A stretch of 28,084 bases of DNA from Fidelibacterota bacterium (GCA_002718285.1 PBAR01000030.1:14314-42397), one strand, 5' to 3'. Counted from the stretch's first letter, positions 1 through 9,608 are shown. A program made the numbers and translations. The notes: generated by a model from the sequence alone, not told the origin.

Positions 1-522
1 ATCTAGTTTTTGCAATGTGCATACGATGAAATCTCCTTCAATCGCACCATCATCAATTGATTGAATTCGTGCATGTGATTTTCTCAATTGTAAAATGGCA
101 TCATCAATATCTTGTTCATCATGTATATATTTGGTTTTCTGTACTTGGAGCATACTCTTTTTAAATTTGGGAAGGGTGTTTTGTGGTTCAATTTCAAACT
201 TGGCTTTAAAAGTAAAATGTTCATTCATATGAAAATGTACATCACTTATCTCAGCTTTATTTACGGGTATTAATTTTTCCTGCTGAACTGCCATAAGATA
301 ATATTTTTGAAAATTATCTTCCATAAAATCAGCCTCGATATTTGGCTGAAACTGCTTTAGCAGTCTCTGTATCGGAGCCTTCCCTGGTCGAAATCCCGGA
401 ATTTTTACTTTTTTACTAAACTTTTTCAGACTGATATTAAAATCATCTTTTAGTTCAACCCAGGGAATATCAATATGAAATTCCCGAGTGTATTCATTAA
501 TCTTTTTTATATCAATTTTCAT
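1..522 (-). CDS. tig: Trigger factor, 5' part (runs off left edge)
   Basis: Trigger factor is the ribosome-bound chaperone that receives nascent chains at the tunnel exit. The 174 codons present begin with the N-terminal ribosome-binding domain. Its signature GFRPGKAP lies at about residues 43-50, in the loop that docks on ribosomal protein uL23. The rest of the N domain follows (to about residue 115), then the start of the next domain; the remainder lies outside the window. The ATG at 522-520 is preceded by a good Shine-Dalgarno, AGGAGA (532-527). The frame stays open to base 1, so the gene is cut by the window edge and not broken. A 74-bp gap separates it from the upstream deiminase gene, so it may have its own promoter, though I could not define a convincing one there. 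Confidence 0.93.
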   Translation of the reverse strand, partial: MKIDIKKINEYTREFHIDIPWVELKDDFNISLKKFSKKVKIPGFRPGKAPIQRLLKQFQPNIEADFMEDNFQKYYLMAVQQEKLIPVNKAEISDVHFHMNEHFTFKAKFEIEPQNTLPKFKKSMLQVQKTKYIHDEQDIDDAILQLRKSHARIQSIDDGAIEGDFIVCTLQKLD

Positions 523-596
523 ATTATCTCCTGAAAAAGGACCAGAATTTATAGTACTCTAAACATATTTAAATAAAGGATTCATATTTATAAATA

Positions 597-2237
597 TCAA
601 GGATTGATAATCTGACTTGCGAGCATTGCTATATCTATTCCATCTAGCACATTATCTCCATTGAAATCTGCAACATGGCTAGGACAAATTCCAAATGAAA
701 TACCCATACTAATAATATCTACAAGAATCAATATATCAAAGATATCAATCTTACTTGTATTATCCAGATCCCCTAATAGCCAAGCATAACAAGGATTTTC
801 TCCTGGCATAGCAAGAAATTCATGGAAACCTGCTAACGGATGATTTTCAACACGTCCCGATGAATCTGCAGTTTGTATATAGTATTGAATATTACCAGTA
901 AAAGCTGATACAGGAATCCAGCCAATATGAGTATTAATAGAATCAGGAATATCTATACGATTCATTTGAGATATTGACCAGAATTCTGTATCAGATGGTT
1001 TCCAAAAAATTTTTATTGAATCTTCAATTAATCCAGTATTACTCAAATCGTCTATATAGACCTTTACTTCATATCCACTTTCACTTGGTGCTGTAGAATC
1101 ATTTACTGGATTATGAAAAATCTGTAGCATCTCCAAATCGGGTAACCCTTTGATTCTGCAATGAAGAGCATCAGTAGATTGCCAAGACCCTGTAAAACCT
1201 ATGATTTCGTAACCAGGCATAGCATCTTGATAGATATCTAATGCTTCACCATCCCAACTTCCTCCAGTAAGAGGAACTAACACTTTTTCATTTAATATTA
1301 GGGAATTGGTATATGGTTCATTTGCAGGTGACCATACCCTATAGACTTCCCAAAATTCTTCCCATCTATTCATTGAATTAGAAAAATACGCCGCTACTTC
1401 TTCAATCTCATCAAACTGTTCATGGTTTGCGGGCACTTCTCTTACCAATACTTTGGTAGAGCTAAGATATTTTGCCCAACAATCAATATGATCAATATAG
1501 GTATTATTCGGATCAGATAATAAATGGTAGTCTATAATTCCATAATAGCTCTGCATAATCTGCAAAACTGAATCACTTGTTATTTCATTCTCTTCAAAAA
1601 CCAGTGTTGAAGATGCAGCTATTCCTAATCCATCTGTCATATAATTCCCGCCAGCGTGTACAATATCGGTTGCAAAATACGGTACATTAAGGTAATTAGA
1701 TATTTTCAATGGAGCATCATTGTCATTAGGCCGTGGTCTATTATATGTAAAATCTACTATAGACATATTTCGCTGTCCATCAACTACCCACCATGGTCCA
1801 TAATCGCGAGTCCAATAACTATCAGTATTGCCAAGAACAAATTCAATATTGTTCATATTCACCCCACCATTTTGTAATAAATTTTCAGCAGTATTTTGCT
1901 CGCTTACAGATACCAGACAATAAATAATAACATTTTCCGATATTTCCGTAATTAGAGGCAATGAGATGCCAAATGGGTAGCGAATAATAACACCCTGCAT
2001 ACGTTCAAATTCTGCTACATTTCGTACAGGAAATGGGGGAGGGTCTGTATCACGACCCATTGTATATATCTCGTTTATCCTGGTAATTTCTTCTTTGGTC
2101 ATATTAATAGGCAATTCATCCTTTGCAGGATAATCACCATTTAGTAAGGAAAGAAGTGATAAAATAATAACTTGTTTATCTAATAATCGATGAACCATTT
2201 TGAATAGAAAATTACTTAATGAATATATAATTATCAT
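597..2237 (-). CDS. Secreted peptidylarginine/agmatine deiminase-like enzyme with C-terminal dockerin
   Basis: This is a member of the guanidino-group-modifying PAD_porph family (agmatine deiminase and Porphyromonas-type peptidylarginine deiminase), which hydrolyses a guanidinium to citrulline or carbamoylputrescine. Numbered from the ATG at 2237, the N-terminus has a hydrophobic segment (to about residue 33) that looks like a signal peptide. The catalytic domain has WTRDYGP (Asp145), HAGGN (194-198), HID (His250, Asp252), YTNSLIL (Asn311) and a late nucleophile Cys360 in DALHCRIK. As I recall the P. gingivalis enzyme, its catalytic spacing is similar. A beta-rich, Ig-like stretch follows (about 385-480). 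The last 60 residues hold two Ca-binding dockerin repeats (DLDNTSKIDIFD and DFNGDNVLDGID). A TTG at 2270 would add 11 residues; I prefer the ATG, although its AGGA is 12 or more bases upstream. Whether the substrate is free agmatine or protein arginine cannot be decided. Confidence 0.85.
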   Translation of the reverse strand: MIIIYSLSNFLFKMVHRLLDKQVIILSLLSLLNGDYPAKDELPINMTKEEITRINEIYTMGRDTDPPPFPVRNVAEFERMQGVIIRYPFGISLPLITEISENVIIYCLVSVSEQNTAENLLQNGGVNMNNIEFVLGNTDSYWTRDYGPWWVVDGQRNMSIVDFTYNRPRPNDNDAPLKISNYLNVPYFATDIVHAGGNYMTDGLGIAASSTLVFEENEITSDSVLQIMQSYYGIIDYHLLSDPNNTYIDHIDCWAKYLSSTKVLVREVPANHEQFDEIEEVAAYFSNSMNRWEEFWEVYRVWSPANEPYTNSLILNEKVLVPLTGGSWDGEALDIYQDAMPGYEIIGFTGSWQSTDALHCRIKGLPDLEMLQIFHNPVNDSTAPSESGYEVKVYIDDLSNTGLIEDSIKIFWKPSDTEFWSISQMNRIDIPDSINTHIGWIPVSAFTGNIQYYIQTADSSGRVENHPLAGFHEFLAMPGENPCYAWLLGDLDNTSKIDIFDILILVDIISMGISFGICPSHVADFNGDNVLDGIDIAMLASQIINP

Positions 2238-2302
2238 TTTTATATTTATTCCTAGTTTATATTCTTTCAATGGGTCTATAATTTTATATTGAAAAACTTA
2301 TA

Positions 2303-2329
2303 AATAAAAAAGCTCCATTTAAGGAGCTT
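2303..2329 (-). terminator. Rho-independent terminator after the 2357-2788 gene
   Basis: On the minus strand a perfect 7-bp stem, AAGCTCC/GGAGCTT (2329-2323 with 2316-2310), closes a 6-base loop and runs directly into a T-rich tail (TTTTTTATTTA). It sits 28 bases past the stop of the small gene at 2357, so it most likely ends that transcript before the deiminase gene. Confidence 0.8.
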
Positions 2330-2356
2330 CTTATTTAAATAGGTAATTTTCGAAAA

Positions 2357-2788
2357 TTACTGTTTTAATCGATAAGTGGCACCTTCCATTGTCTTTAAAA
2401 ATTTATCCACCTGTGACTGAGTATGAAATAAATCTTCCATAGATACAAATACATCACTTGGGTATTCTATCTCGTCGTAATCACGAAGAAAATTAGATTC
2501 TAATTTCAATACAATATCATGTACAACCATTGGCGGTATGCCCTTATTGCGCATAAAATTGATTTGTAAGTTCAATTGCCCTTTTGAAGTCATATGAAAC
2601 AAAGGGAGAGGTCCTATATCAGATTCACAACGATAGGTTAGAGTACCATGGTCCTCACCTCTTCCCCAAGAAAGGTCCGTACCATGCAATTCAGAAAATT
2701 CAATAACGGAAACACCAATTTTAGCAATTTCTCTATTACAATTTTCTCTAAGATGATTTATAAATTGTTCTTTATCCCAGTTTGGCAT
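2357..2788 (-). CDS. Conserved-looking cytoplasmic protein of unknown function
   Basis: I do not recognise this 143-residue protein. It has no signal peptide or membrane segment and begins with an amphipathic, charged helix (DKEQFINHLREN). The middle contains HGTDLSWGRGEDHGTL and a Gly/Pro-rich turn (about 61-64), then a helical, acidic C-terminus. No catalytic motif of a known family is obvious. The start is set at ATG 2788, with GAGGT about 8 bases upstream; a TTG two codons earlier has no advantage. It stands alone between a 129-bp upstream gap and its own terminator, so it is probably a single-gene transcription unit. Normal codon use and a good ribosome-binding site suggest a real gene. 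Confidence 0.7.
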   Translation of the reverse strand: MPNWDKEQFINHLRENCNREIAKIGVSVIEFSELHGTDLSWGRGEDHGTLTYRCESDIGPLPLFHMTSKGQLNLQINFMRNKGIPPMVVHDIVLKLESNFLRDYDEIEYPSDVFVSMEDLFHTQSQVDKFLKTMEGATYRLKQ

Positions 2789-2917
2789 ATACAATTACCT
2801 CGAAAACATTTTTAGGACGGCTAAAGACAAGGACTAATTTACAAAATAAGACCAGTCTAATAAAAGAATAGATAATTGTTTATCAACGTTTTGTATCAAA
2901 AAAAGAGAAAAATCCTA

Positions 2918-5836
2918 TTATAACATAAAATCAAAATCAAAATTAAGTTTTAACCTTAATCTATCTTTAATCCAAGAAAAACTATCTGGAATTATAGATT
3001 TATGTTCCCAATCTTGATACAGTGGAATAATAAGTGGCCCTAATAAGATACCAGCCACAGCATAATGATTCCTATCAAAATCAGAACTGCCAGCAATATC
3101 AAAGAAAAGCTTTCCAGGAAAAAGAGGTATCGATTGATCAACTTTGAAATACCAAAACATTCTATCTGTAGAAAGAATTGGATTTTCTAATATAATTCCT
3201 CTGATACCCTTTCCATAGTAAGCATCAGTAATTACTTTGTAACCAGTATTATTCCCATCCCTTCTATTGATCACTTGATATTCAAAGTCGGGGTCTAAAG
3301 TGCCACATATATAGTATCGATATTGCAATGGCATATTGCCAAAAATTAAAAATGAACCAAATCCCGCCATTAACGAAGTTTCGATCTCCTTTGTTGCTCT
3401 ATAACTAAATTCAGTATTCAATACACCATTAAAAAATCCATTACCAATTTTTAAATGAGGTTTTATGGAATAACTTTTTAAAATGTTTGGACGCCAGAGT
3501 TTTTCGGATTTAATTGAAAAAATAGTATAATTACCAGAATCGTAGATATCGGGATCTAGAGCATTTCGCTTAAGATTATGGTAAAAAAACCAAGCCCCCA
3601 GTTTTGATATCGGGCTTTTGGATAATGGCTTTTTTATGGTCCCATTAAAACCTAGCTTCAGACCGCTCCTTCCAGAGATCGTAGAAAACCCTAAATTCAA
3701 ACTTGCAGAGTGAAAAAAAGGAATCTGGTCGAGACCTTTATTAAACTGTAAAATGCCAACCGGTTTATTATTTTTAAAGTCATACATCACATTCAAGATT
3801 GTAGAACGCTTATCATATCCAGGAAGAAAACCATTCCAAAAAACTAAACCAGGTGTGAATCCGTTGTAGGTATTATAAGAAAAGAGCCAAGGTAAAATGT
3901 ATATATCCCGATTGTAGTAGCTGGGTTTATCAAAGATAAAATGTGGATTTATACCTCGATTTGTAGCATTATTTGAGCGGTTAATATCTGGCATATACTT
4001 ATCTGGATCAATCGTAGCGTTTACAGTATTTGAAGGTAGACCCAGTATTGTAGTTATCCTATTTGTCTTTACCCAGGATCGGCTTATTTCATCTCCTAAT
4101 CCATCATAATACGCAATTTCAACTGGGACTTTAAATGTCCCGTGATTAGTTAATAAAATATTTCCTTCTTTCTTTGAAAGACCAAAATCAATATAACTTG
4201 TCTTTTCAAATACATCTTCGAAAAACCAGTCTATATTTTCATCAAGGTGCTTCTTAAAAAAGTATTTAAGGTCATCTGGATGAGGATGGCGAAATTTCCA
4301 GTTTTCGTAAAAATCCTGCATTATCTCATCCATTTTTTGTTCACCAATATAGTGTTGTAAAAACCTCATCATAACTGCAGGTCTCATGTAATTCTGGCTA
4401 TAATTAGCATAACTAAAATTGTTATCCGCAGTTATATTTAAGGGTTGGGAATCCTTACTTTTTCCAGATCCTGCAAAGGCAAAGTAATGAAAAGAATTAA
4501 TATCAAAATTTTTCCCAATTCGTAATTTATTCTGAAGGAAGTCTTGAATGACAAATCGATTTCCTCTATCCTTATACTTTTTTTCCCAATAACGAATATT
4601 AGTGTATTCATTTAACCCTTCATCCATCCATGTATGATCTCTCTCATTATTTCCCAATATACCATAAAACCAGTTATGACCTACTTCATGCATAATAACG
4701 TATTCTAATAGATCTTCTGAACCAGATCTAGATATAACAGTAATATTAGGATATTCCATTCCTCCACCAGCAGACATATCCCCATCTACTGCAGTGATAT
4801 GATTATAGGGGTAATCTCCATAGAACCTGCTATACCAATACCCAGAGTCATGCAGATATTCAATTGATGATTTCCAAAGTGTGGCATTTTTTGGTAGGTA
4901 CATACTCCATAAAGTGATCTTCCTAGTAGAATCTTCCAACCATAATTGACCTTTCTGTACGATCCAATTCAGATCTGCAAACCACGCAAAATCATGAACC
5001 TTGTCCTGTTTAAAATGAACCGTTTTCACCACTATTAAATCTTTGGAAGCTGTATCTTTATTTTTCTTTTTTATTTTTTTATTTTTTTTGACCAATTTTT
5101 TTATTTCTTTTTTGAATTCCTTATCATCTAATCGATTTAATGAATCCCCAATACCCGCCAATGAATCCAGCCAAGCAAGTTCAGTTTCTCCATTAAATAA
5201 ATCTCCTGTAGCCATAATCCTATAGCTTCTAGGCAATGTAATTTTGACATCGAAAGATCCAAACTCACTATAAAATTCTCCCATGTTAAGGTAGGGCATT
5301 GGATGCCATCCATTTTTATCATACACAGCAGGTTTTGGATACCATTGAGTTATTTCATAATGTTTTCCTGTGTGACCAAGACGAGAGATTATTTTCGGAA
5401 GTTTTACAAAAAAAGGGGTTTCAATAATAACAGTTCCATTTGGTGCCAATGGTTCTGGCAAGATTACCTTGGCTACATCAATCCAGTCTGGGTGGAATTC
5501 CCATTCAGCATTTACTCCATCCACAGAAAAATCCAAACTGTCAATATAGCCTCGATCTTTATCTTTTGTATATTTAAATCGTGTAATGCCTAAACGGAGA
5601 AATTGTTTTGCCAATGCGGTGGAATCATTTTTATATGCGTTGGGCCATAGATGAAACCAGATAATATTTAATGTATCTGGAGAATTGTTAGTATATGCTA
5701 TCTTTTCATTTGCAGAAAGAGTATGCCTTTGGTCATCCAACTCCACACTGATTTCATAAGCAACATGTTGCTGAAAATAATCAGTGTTAGATAAAACGGA
5801 TCCAACCCATAGGAATAGGACTATTCGTTTTATCAT
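2918..5836 (-). CDS. Exported M1-family zinc metallopeptidase with large C-terminal extension
   Basis: This is a gluzincin aminopeptidase-type protein of 972 residues. A signal peptide occupies residues 1-16. The substrate-binding GGGMEYP (357-363) is the counterpart of the GAMEN motif. The zinc site is HEVGH (His383, Glu384, His387) with third ligand Glu406 in MDEGLNEY, the HExxH-x18-E pattern of M1. A lysine-rich low-complexity insert lies at 239-264. The last ~330 residues are beta-strand-rich with many aromatic and Gly positions; this resembles an outer-membrane or surface domain, but that is inference. It probably cleaves peptides in the periplasm or at the surface. The ATG lies 4 bases after the stop of the M16 gene, so the two are almost certainly cotranscribed and perhaps coupled. 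No close Shine-Dalgarno is visible. Confidence 0.9.
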   Translation of the reverse strand: MIKRIVLFLWVGSVLSNTDYFQQHVAYEISVELDDQRHTLSANEKIAYTNNSPDTLNIIWFHLWPNAYKNDSTALAKQFLRLGITRFKYTKDKDRGYIDSLDFSVDGVNAEWEFHPDWIDVAKVILPEPLAPNGTVIIETPFFVKLPKIISRLGHTGKHYEITQWYPKPAVYDKNGWHPMPYLNMGEFYSEFGSFDVKITLPRSYRIMATGDLFNGETELAWLDSLAGIGDSLNRLDDKEFKKEIKKLVKKNKKIKKKNKDTASKDLIVVKTVHFKQDKVHDFAWFADLNWIVQKGQLWLEDSTRKITLWSMYLPKNATLWKSSIEYLHDSGYWYSRFYGDYPYNHITAVDGDMSAGGGMEYPNITVISRSGSEDLLEYVIMHEVGHNWFYGILGNNERDHTWMDEGLNEYTNIRYWEKKYKDRGNRFVIQDFLQNKLRIGKNFDINSFHYFAFAGSGKSKDSQPLNITADNNFSYANYSQNYMRPAVMMRFLQHYIGEQKMDEIMQDFYENWKFRHPHPDDLKYFFKKHLDENIDWFFEDVFEKTSYIDFGLSKKEGNILLTNHGTFKVPVEIAYYDGLGDEISRSWVKTNRITTILGLPSNTVNATIDPDKYMPDINRSNNATNRGINPHFIFDKPSYYNRDIYILPWLFSYNTYNGFTPGLVFWNGFLPGYDKRSTILNVMYDFKNNKPVGILQFNKGLDQIPFFHSASLNLGFSTISGRSGLKLGFNGTIKKPLSKSPISKLGAWFFYHNLKRNALDPDIYDSGNYTIFSIKSEKLWRPNILKSYSIKPHLKIGNGFFNGVLNTEFSYRATKEIETSLMAGFGSFLIFGNMPLQYRYYICGTLDPDFEYQVINRRDGNNTGYKVITDAYYGKGIRGIILENPILSTDRMFWYFKVDQSIPLFPGKLFFDIAGSSDFDRNHYAVAGILLGPLIIPLYQDWEHKSIIPDSFSWIKDRLRLKLNFDFDFML

Positions 5837-5840
5837 TTTA

Positions 5841-8717
5841 TCAATTAAATATATCCTTTTTAGATACTTCTATAATCTTGCCAAATTTAGAAAGTTTTTC
5901 CATATCAATCTTACGTTTATCGCCAACAATCGCTATAGTAACTACATCTTTTTTTATATAGCTTTGATAAAAATCTATAATATCTTGGAACTCCAATTCC
6001 TGAAAGTGTTCATTCTGGATTATTCTAGGGTCTGCTTTATAGCCTTGGTGCTTCCAAGTTTTAACACGCTGTCCAACTACTCTAAAATTCGGCTTCTTTG
6101 AATTCAGTGATTGTATTAGACCTGATTTAATTTTTTCAGTTCTATTACTCTTTTCAGGCATATTCATTAACAAATCTAAATAAGCTTCCAATGCTTCAAT
6201 CGTCTTATCAGCCTGATTACCCATATAACCTTGAAAATACCCCTTCCCATTTAAAAAATAAGGTCTTTGGTAAGTTCCTCTGGCTGAATAAGCCAAAGAT
6301 CTAAACTCTCTTATTTCCTGAAAAACAATGCCAGCCATGCCAGCCCCAAAATAACGATCAAAGGCCAAAGAAATATTACGATCTTCAAGACTCATCTCTG
6401 ATCCTTCAGTTAAAATATAAACCTGACTCTGCACAGCTTTTTTATCATTATAAAAATAGACTGTATTAGAACTGGGCAGTTTTAATTCATCTATAATAGG
6501 AGATTGTGATTTACGCAAATTTTCATTTAATACAATATTTTCTTTAACTTTTTCAATTACTCTTTTATTATCCAAGCTTCCAGTATAGAATACATTAGTT
6601 TCTACAAGCATAGCATCTTTAATTTGCTCTAGAAGATAGAGATGATCCATTTTTTTTACTTCTTTTACTGTCGCACGGGTAAGCAAACGTGAATTTTCTC
6701 TATAAAGAGAAAAATTTTTGAGAGCGTCCCCTTTTGCGCTTGGTTCTCTAGCCTCAAATTTCCTTTCAATAACACTACCTTGAATTAGTTTTTTCAGTTT
6801 TTTTTCATCTTCTTCCCGGACATTCATACCTGATAAAAAACTACCTGCTAATTCAATAGTTTGATCGAAATACTTATCAAAACCTCTAATATTAAAACCA
6901 AAATAGTCTCTATCAATAAATGGATCTATAGTAGCCCCAATTTTTTGAAGTTCTTCTTTAAATTGATCAAAAGTGTATTCATTATTACCTATCATAGATA
7001 ATAAACCTGCTGCATATTCAAGAGCAGAGTTTTCTCTTGAACCAATACCGTATTCCAAGCGCATTGTAAATATGCTGTTAACTGGATTAATTGCATGATG
7101 GTAGTAATAATTATCTGCTATCTTAGTACTTAAAACATCTTTTTCAGTATCTATATATCTCGGAGTTAATTTTTCTTCGGGGATAGATTCAAATTTTAAA
7201 GAATAATTAGACTTACTCTCATTATTCTTTGGCTTTACTGATTTATAAGGAGGTTTTTCCAGTTTTGTTTTCTTAGGGAAACCTATTCTTGATTTCAACA
7301 CAAGATAATCATTCCCGAAATATTTATTTGCTACCCTAATAACTTCTTCTTTATCTATACCACTGATTCTATCGGGATATCCCATAATATCATCCCAGTT
7401 ATCATAATCATACATAAGCTTAAGAAAATAGTTTAATCGGTTATTTGTACTTTCCAAAGCTGATTCATGATCCTGAATCATGGAAAGTTTAATAGCTTCA
7501 AAAAATTCATTATCAAATTCACCATCCTTGACTTTTTGTATCTGATCTAATACAAGATTTTCCGCACCATTAAATGTTTGAAAAATTAATTTTGGGATAA
7601 AAAGAAAAGCCATTCCACCTAGGTCAGCACCCGCCAATTCCGGGATTGCTTGAGTAGCTAATAATTTATTCTCGACTGTTAAACGATCTAACAACCCTGT
7701 AGATGATCTATTATTAAACAAATTTTGAATCACCATCAAAGTTTCATAATCCCTGTGTCTGGGATTTGGCATACGAAAACCAATTATACCAATGCGAATT
7801 GGAGTAAGCCTTTTTGATATTACTTCTCTACCACGAAAAGGATTTTCTTGAATATTTACAAACGATGGTGATTCACCTGATTTTAGTTTCCCAAATGTTT
7901 TCTCTATTTTTTCTTTAATACCATTTACATTAAAATCGCCAGATAACATTAAATACATATTATTCGCAACGTAATATTTATCATAATAGTCCTTCATTTT
8001 TGATAAAGACGGGTTTTTTAAGTGGTCTACAGTCCCAATAACTGTTTGCTGACCATATGGATGTTTCTTAAAAAAATTATACAAATATTCTTCAACTAAT
8101 TTTCTAAACATATTATCCATGGCCCGGTTTTTTTCTTCATAAACTGTTTCCAATTCAGATTGAAATAAACGGAAAACAGGATTAACAAATCGGTGACTAT
8201 TTATATCCAACCATTTATTAATCTGGTGTCCAGGAAAACTACTAATATATACAATCATGTCATCATTTGTAAATGCATTCACACCAGTTCCACCTATGCT
8301 TTCTACCAACCTATCAAATTCATTGGGAATCGCATATTCAGATGCTTGAATATTCAGATTATTTATTTTTTTTTGAATTTGTAAACGTTTATCAGCATTT
8401 GTGGTAATGCCTAATTGATCATATAATATTTCAATACTATCCAAGAATACTTTTTCTGAAGCGTAATCCACCGTTCCAAGATCCGATGTCCCTTTAAATA
8501 ACATATGCTCAAGATAATGTGCAATGCCAGTAGCATCAGCTGGATCCTGTTTCCCACCTCCTTTTACAGCAATTGCACCGAAAACACTGGATTCATTATT
8601 ATCCTGATTTAAAATAACAGTCATCCCATTATCCAGGGTATACATTTCCACATATATTTTTTCAGAATTACCATAAATTGATACAAAAATCGAAAAATAT
8701 ATAAGTACTTTTTTCAT
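5841..8717 (-). CDS. Exported M16-family (pitrilysin/insulinase-type) zinc peptidase
   Basis: The 958-residue chain carries two M16 half-units in one polypeptide. A short signal peptide precedes the N-terminal unit. The inverted zinc motif HxxEH is HYLEH at residues 67-71 (His67, Glu70 and His71), within GIAHYLEHMLFKGT. The third ligand is Glu194 or Glu195 in ELETVYEEKN. The spacing is longer than the usual ~75 because a helical insert of about 50 residues (roughly 88-130) is present, as in other exported M16 proteins. The C-terminal half (from about residue 520) lacks HxxEH and fits the inactive partner unit. ATG 8717 has a good GGAGA Shine-Dalgarno. The gene sits 66 bp after the exported unknown protein and directly before the M1 peptidase, which suggests joint peptide degradation. 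Confidence 0.92.
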   Translation of the reverse strand: MKKVLIYFSIFVSIYGNSEKIYVEMYTLDNGMTVILNQDNNESSVFGAIAVKGGGKQDPADATGIAHYLEHMLFKGTSDLGTVDYASEKVFLDSIEILYDQLGITTNADKRLQIQKKINNLNIQASEYAIPNEFDRLVESIGGTGVNAFTNDDMIVYISSFPGHQINKWLDINSHRFVNPVFRLFQSELETVYEEKNRAMDNMFRKLVEEYLYNFFKKHPYGQQTVIGTVDHLKNPSLSKMKDYYDKYYVANNMYLMLSGDFNVNGIKEKIEKTFGKLKSGESPSFVNIQENPFRGREVISKRLTPIRIGIIGFRMPNPRHRDYETLMVIQNLFNNRSSTGLLDRLTVENKLLATQAIPELAGADLGGMAFLFIPKLIFQTFNGAENLVLDQIQKVKDGEFDNEFFEAIKLSMIQDHESALESTNNRLNYFLKLMYDYDNWDDIMGYPDRISGIDKEEVIRVANKYFGNDYLVLKSRIGFPKKTKLEKPPYKSVKPKNNESKSNYSLKFESIPEEKLTPRYIDTEKDVLSTKIADNYYYHHAINPVNSIFTMRLEYGIGSRENSALEYAAGLLSMIGNNEYTFDQFKEELQKIGATIDPFIDRDYFGFNIRGFDKYFDQTIELAGSFLSGMNVREEDEKKLKKLIQGSVIERKFEAREPSAKGDALKNFSLYRENSRLLTRATVKEVKKMDHLYLLEQIKDAMLVETNVFYTGSLDNKRVIEKVKENIVLNENLRKSQSPIIDELKLPSSNTVYFYNDKKAVQSQVYILTEGSEMSLEDRNISLAFDRYFGAGMAGIVFQEIREFRSLAYSARGTYQRPYFLNGKGYFQGYMGNQADKTIEALEAYLDLLMNMPEKSNRTEKIKSGLIQSLNSKKPNFRVVGQRVKTWKHQGYKADPRIIQNEHFQELEFQDIIDFYQSYIKKDVVTIAIVGDKRKIDMEKLSKFGKIIEVSKKDIFN

Positions 8718-8783
8718 TTATATAATCTCCAAAGAATTAAATTGTTAATAAGGTTAATATTTTAAAGCGCGGAATATAGTTAA

Positions 8784-9608
8784 TTATTTTACAGTTTTCT
8801 TGAATTGTTCTGGAATAGTAAAAAATGCAGTATCTACTGATTCAGCATATAGTTCTATTATTTGAAAACTTATGGTAAACTTAGGTTTCACATCGCCTTC
8901 ATATAAAATAAAATTCGATTTTAACGATCGGCCAGGAATAGTTTCAAAAGAGTTTAGAGTATCCAACCGATCTAAAATAAGATCAGATGTAAAATTAAAT
9001 CTATTTGTTGATAATGCTACAGTACCTGGATTAAAAAGAGATATCATCTCAGATTTAAGTGAGTCATGAAGATCTAACAATGGTAATTTTTTCACATACC
9101 ATTCCTCTATAATCATTTTTTTCTTAGAGTTAGCAATAGTAGTAATCCATTTTCTAGTACGATGCCCATGGATTTCTTCTATATTATCTTCACTATGACG
9201 ACTAATCTTGGGAGGATTATCTTCATCATCAAAGTCAAAAGTAAATGAATATGGTGTTTTTTTAGTATTGCTAGTATCTTTTACTTTCTTTGCGAAATAG
9301 TCTTTAGGGGATTGCAGCCAATATTCTTCATCAGAAAAATCATATTTTATAATCTTATCGGTTCCAGCAATCATAATTTCTCCTGAAATATCTCCACCTA
9401 TCCATCTAAATAATAAACGTTCTGCCTCTCGCTTTTCTTCGTTTTTATAAAAACCAGGAGCAACAGTTTGATTAAATGTCATTATTACAGGTCCGACCAC
9501 AGGGACTTCCATTTTCATTTCCATCAATTTCGTAATCTGTAGATTTTCGCCTTTTAAAAAAGTGCAAAAAGAAAATAAAAAAATGTAGATGATATTGCAA
9601 AAAATCAT
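8784..9608 (-). CDS. Exported protein of unknown function
   Basis: This 274-residue protein is not assigned to a family. An N-terminal hydrophobic stretch (about residues 2-20, ending near Leu-Lys-Gly) looks like a signal peptide. The Cys at residue 15 lies inside it and has no proper lipobox, so it is probably not a lipoprotein. The mature part is beta-rich and highly charged. It contains an acidic run (DFDDEDNPP) and a GHRTRKW...KMIIEEWYVKKLP segment, reminiscent of periplasmic beta-sandwich carrier-type proteins, though the similarity is weak. The start is ATG 9608: its A is the last base of the aroQ stop (TAATG), a termination-reinitiation arrangement. Longer starts would intrude into aroQ and spoil the signal peptide. 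It bridges the aromatic genes and the two peptidases. Confidence 0.7.
   Translation of the reverse strand: MIFCNIIYIFLFSFCTFLKGENLQITKLMEMKMEVPVVGPVIMTFNQTVAPGFYKNEEKREAERLLFRWIGGDISGEIMIAGTDKIIKYDFSDEEYWLQSPKDYFAKKVKDTSNTKKTPYSFTFDFDDEDNPPKISRHSEDNIEEIHGHRTRKWITTIANSKKKMIIEEWYVKKLPLLDLHDSLKSEMISLFNPGTVALSTNRFNFTSDLILDRLDTLNSFETIPGRSLKSNFILYEGDVKPKFTISFQIIELYAESVDTAFFTIPEQFKKTVK

Noticed and set aside
5043..5225. Plus-strand open frames inside the M1, M16 and aromatic genes
   Set aside because: They are reverse-frame shadows of strongly supported genes, with low-complexity or unlikely protein content and no ribosome-binding sites.
5841..8717. Unusually long HxxEH-to-Glu spacing as a sign of a defective M16 site
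   Set aside because: The extra ~50 residues form a helical insert common in exported M16 proteins, and both EE candidates for the third ligand are present.
8784..9608. Lipoprotein call for the exported unknown protein
   Set aside because: The Cys lies inside the hydrophobic segment and the preceding residues Phe-Ser-Phe do not form a lipobox.
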